Source: Stutzerimonas stutzeri | Lineage (GTDB): Bacteria > Pseudomonadota > Gammaproteobacteria > Pseudomonadales > Pseudomonadaceae | NCBI GenBank assembly: GCA_002339675.1 | Contig: DDKB01000008.1 | Location: 310,001-374,000 of the forward strand | Length of the DNA: 64,000 bases | Direction of reading: 5' to 3' | Part shown: piece by piece, positions 62,136-64,000 of the stretch | How the letters are laid out: each line of letters starts with the position of its first letter | How positions within the stretch are numbered: the stretch's first letter is position 1 | Notes under the pieces: generated by a model | The model's input: the letters and a program-made list of their open reading frames with translations, nothing else | What the model was told of the DNA's origin: nothing | Databases searched by the model: none | Program-made: the position numbers and the translations under genes

Positions 62136-63154
62136 GCGCCCGGCCCCAGCAGGACACGCGCACGGGCTGGCGCCGTCATTGGCCGTGGCTGCGCAAGCTC
62201 CTGACGGTCGTGTTCTTCATGCTGGTGGCCGGCCTGCTCATCGGGTTGGCGCGCAACGTCGACTGGGGCGAAGTGCTGCACACCCTCGGCGAGTACCAGG
62301 CAACCACGCTTTGGCTGGCCGGCGCCGCTGCCCTTGGCAGCTACCTGGTTTATGGCTGTTTCGATGTGCTCGGCAAGCATTACGTGGGCCATGAGTTGCC
62401 GATACGCCGGATTCTGCCGGTAACCTTTGTCTGCTACGCCTTCAACCTCAACCTCACGGCCTGGGTGGGCGGTATCGCGCTGCGCTTTCGCCTGTATTCA
62501 CGCTTTGGTCTGCGCACCTCGCAGATAACCCGCATCTTTACCTTCAGCATCCTGACCAACTGGCTCGGCTACGTCGGCCTCGCCGGCTGCGTGTTTGCCA
62601 TGGGCTGGGTGACGCCACCAATCAACTGGGAAATCGGCCACGGCGCACTGCGCGTTCTGGGCATCGTGCTGCTGCTGGCATGCGCCGCCTATGTCTGGGC
62701 GTGCGGCTTTTCGAAGCGCCGGGAATGGACGCTACGGCAACACCAGATCCAGCTGCCGTCGCTGCGCCTGGCCGTGCTACAGGTGGTGCTGGGTGCCGCC
62801 AACTGGGCGTTGATGGCGCTGGTGGTGTATTTCATGCTCCTGCAGAAGGCACCCTACCCCGAGGTGCTGGGCATCCTGATGATCAGCAGCATCGCCGGGG
62901 TGATCGCGCATATTCCTGCCGGGCTTGGCGTGATCGAAGCAGTCTTCGTCGCGATGCTCGCCGATGAAATCAGCCAGGGGGCCATCGTGGCCGGTCTGAT
63001 CGGCTACCGGGTGGTTTATTTCCTGATTCCGCTGCTGCTGGCCACGCTGGTCTATGTGGCGCTGGAGGCGCGCGCCAAGGCCTTGCGGACCAGCGGTGCG
63101 CCGCCCGACGACCCAGCGCGCCCCGACAAGGAGCGGTCGTCGACCACTGCGTAA
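62132..63154 (+). CDS. YbhN-like (UPF0104/LPG synthase transmembrane-type) membrane protein
   Basis: A 340-residue protein with about eight hydrophobic helices of the lysylphosphatidylglycerol synthase/UPF0104 transmembrane family. It has TAWVGGIALRFRLYSRFGL and the conserved HIPAGLGVIEAVF. The aminoacyl-transferase part of MprF is absent, so it may be a lipid flippase or transport component. It is the last gene of the operon, coupled to clsB (ATGA). Confidence 0.88.
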   Translation: MSARPQQDTRTGWRRHWPWLRKLLTVVFFMLVAGLLIGLARNVDWGEVLHTLGEYQATTLWLAGAAALGSYLVYGCFDVLGKHYVGHELPIRRILPVTFVCYAFNLNLTAWVGGIALRFRLYSRFGLRTSQITRIFTFSILTNWLGYVGLAGCVFAMGWVTPPINWEIGHGALRVLGIVLLLACAAYVWACGFSKRREWTLRQHQIQLPSLRLAVLQVVLGAANWALMALVVYFMLLQKAPYPEVLGILMISSIAGVIAHIPAGLGVIEAVFVAMLADEISQGAIVAGLIGYRVVYFLIPLLLATLVYVALEARAKALRTSGAPPDDPARPDKERSSTTA

Positions 63155-63253
63155 CCGGCGCTGTTGCGCGATTGGCTGGTTGACCGGCGGCGGCTGCGCC
63201 GCTTCACCGACTGATGGTTGGCAGCCACGGCCACGCATGCTCGACGCAGCGCC

Positions 63254-64000
63254 TCAGGCCGCGCCCGGTCCTCCGTCGGGCTGCCAGACCGAATCGCCCG
63301 CGCCACAGTCGGGATCGGCGTCGCACGCGCGGCGGATCGAGGCATCTTCCGGCTGCAGGGTGCTGTGGGTGATCGCGAAACGCTCGCGCAACAGGTGCTG
63401 CAACTGCGGCAGGATCGCAGCCCAACGGTCCATGGCATCCACGTCGACGTGCGCCGCCAGCGCCTGGCTGTTCGATGACAGGCTCCAGATATGCATATCG
63501 TGGATGGCCAGCACCCCGTCGACCTCGACCAATGCATCACCGACTTCTCGCGCGTCGATGCCCTTGGGCACGCCTTCCATCAGCACATGGGTCACCTCGC
63601 GCAGCAGCCGGACGGCGCTGAACAGGATCAGCAGGCTGACCAGCAGCGAGAGAATGGGGTCGACCACCGGCGGACCGCCGAAATAGATGATGGCACCGGC
63701 CGCCAACGCGGCCACCGACCCCAGCAGGTCGCCCATTACGTGCAGCAGCGCGCCGCGCACATTGACCGACTGCTCGCCGCGCATCAGCACCCAGGCGACC
63801 ACCAGGTTGACCAACAGGCCCAGCGCACCGATGGCCAGCACCGTCCCGCCTGCTACCGGCGGCGTGTCTCCGATGCGTCGGATCGCCTCGTAGGCGATGA
63901 ACACGATCACGCCGAACATGAACAGCACATTGAACAGCGCGCCGAGCATTTCGGCGCGCTTGAGGCCGAACGAATGCTGGCGCGATGCCGGCTTGCGGGC
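63254..64000 (-). CDS. Cation diffusion facilitator family transporter (5' end outside window)
   Basis: The C-terminal 248 residues of a CDF metal/proton antiporter. The reading frame is open to the window edge (HSFGLKRAEML onward), so the start lies beyond 64000. Visible are membrane helices III-VI, with the metal-site helix HVMGDLLGSVAALAAG and DPILSLLVSLLI, and a cytoplasmic domain with DMHIWSL. A C-terminal Asp/Cys-containing extension (CDADPDCGAGDS) may bind metal. The cargo (Zn, Cd, Co or Fe) is not assignable. Confidence 0.92.
   Translation of the reverse strand, partial: ARKPASRQHSFGLKRAEMLGALFNVLFMFGVIVFIAYEAIRRIGDTPPVAGGTVLAIGALGLLVNLVVAWVLMRGEQSVNVRGALLHVMGDLLGSVAALAAGAIIYFGGPPVVDPILSLLVSLLILFSAVRLLREVTHVLMEGVPKGIDAREVGDALVEVDGVLAIHDMHIWSLSSNSQALAAHVDVDAMDRWAAILPQLQHLLRERFAITHSTLQPEDASIRRACDADPDCGAGDSVWQPDGGPGAA

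Overview
The window is GC-rich chromosomal DNA from a Pseudomonas-type gammaproteobacterium, probably the Stutzerimonas/Pseudomonas stutzeri lineage. This placement comes from gene content: an OprD-family porin, the small Pseudomonas families DUF1652 and DUF2790, an AaeB-type efflux operon, and a glg/tre/Ku/LigD stress cluster that I recall being arranged similarly in P. aeruginosa. No rRNA, tRNA, CRISPR, insertion sequence or prophage gene was seen. About 50 protein genes cover nearly all of the window.

Layout. 0.26-4.3 kb: two oxidoreductases, then Ku with a stand-alone LigD-type polymerase (end joining). 4.5-10.1 kb: selenocysteine formate dehydrogenase operon (alpha, beta, gamma, fdhE). 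10.3-12.3 kb: retropepsin-like protein and OprD porin with a readable sigma70 promoter. 12.5-16.5 kb: two-gene DNA repair operon of a FAN1-type VRR-NUC nuclease and an Fe-S helicase that carries nuclease motifs. 16.6-19.8 kb: hemN and a chemoreceptor with a periplasmic c-heme motif. 20.3-25.6 kb: galU, a glyoxalase-fold protein, gor, a copper chaperone, two DUF202 membrane proteins, threonine aldolase. 25.78 kb: a near-perfect dif site (XerCD chromosome dimer resolution), so the window spans the replication terminus. 26-32 kb: small exported protein, AraC regulator, and a FUSC/DUF1656/HlyD/NodT efflux operon. 32-37.8 kb: EptA-type phosphoethanolamine transferase, LysR regulator, DUF2790 protein, and a TVP38-flavoprotein fusion lacking its redox cysteines. 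37.9-43.5 kb: full-length ligD, DUF1652, DUF892 ferritin-like protein, MscS channel, CinA-type amidase. 43.8-54.7 kb: glgA-treZ-malQ-treY-DUF2934-glgX operon. 54.9-57.7 kb: M23 peptidase, extradiol dioxygenase with divergent LysR. 57.9-63.2 kb: operon of zinc alcohol dehydrogenase, DUF72, EEP phosphatase-fold protein, cardiolipin synthase B and a YbhN-like membrane protein. The right edge cuts a cation diffusion facilitator gene.

Themes. Much of the window looks like stationary-phase or stress functions: double-strand break end joining (Ku, two LigD-type polymerases, one ligase), crosslink-type repair, glycogen/trehalose metabolism, membrane lipid remodelling, glutathione and copper handling. 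Formate oxidation, hemN and the heme-containing chemoreceptor point to respiratory flexibility. The items most worth a second look are the dif site, the chemoreceptor with a CxxCH motif, the flavoprotein fusion with an erased disulfide centre, the nuclease/helicase pair, and the duplicated end-joining polymerase.
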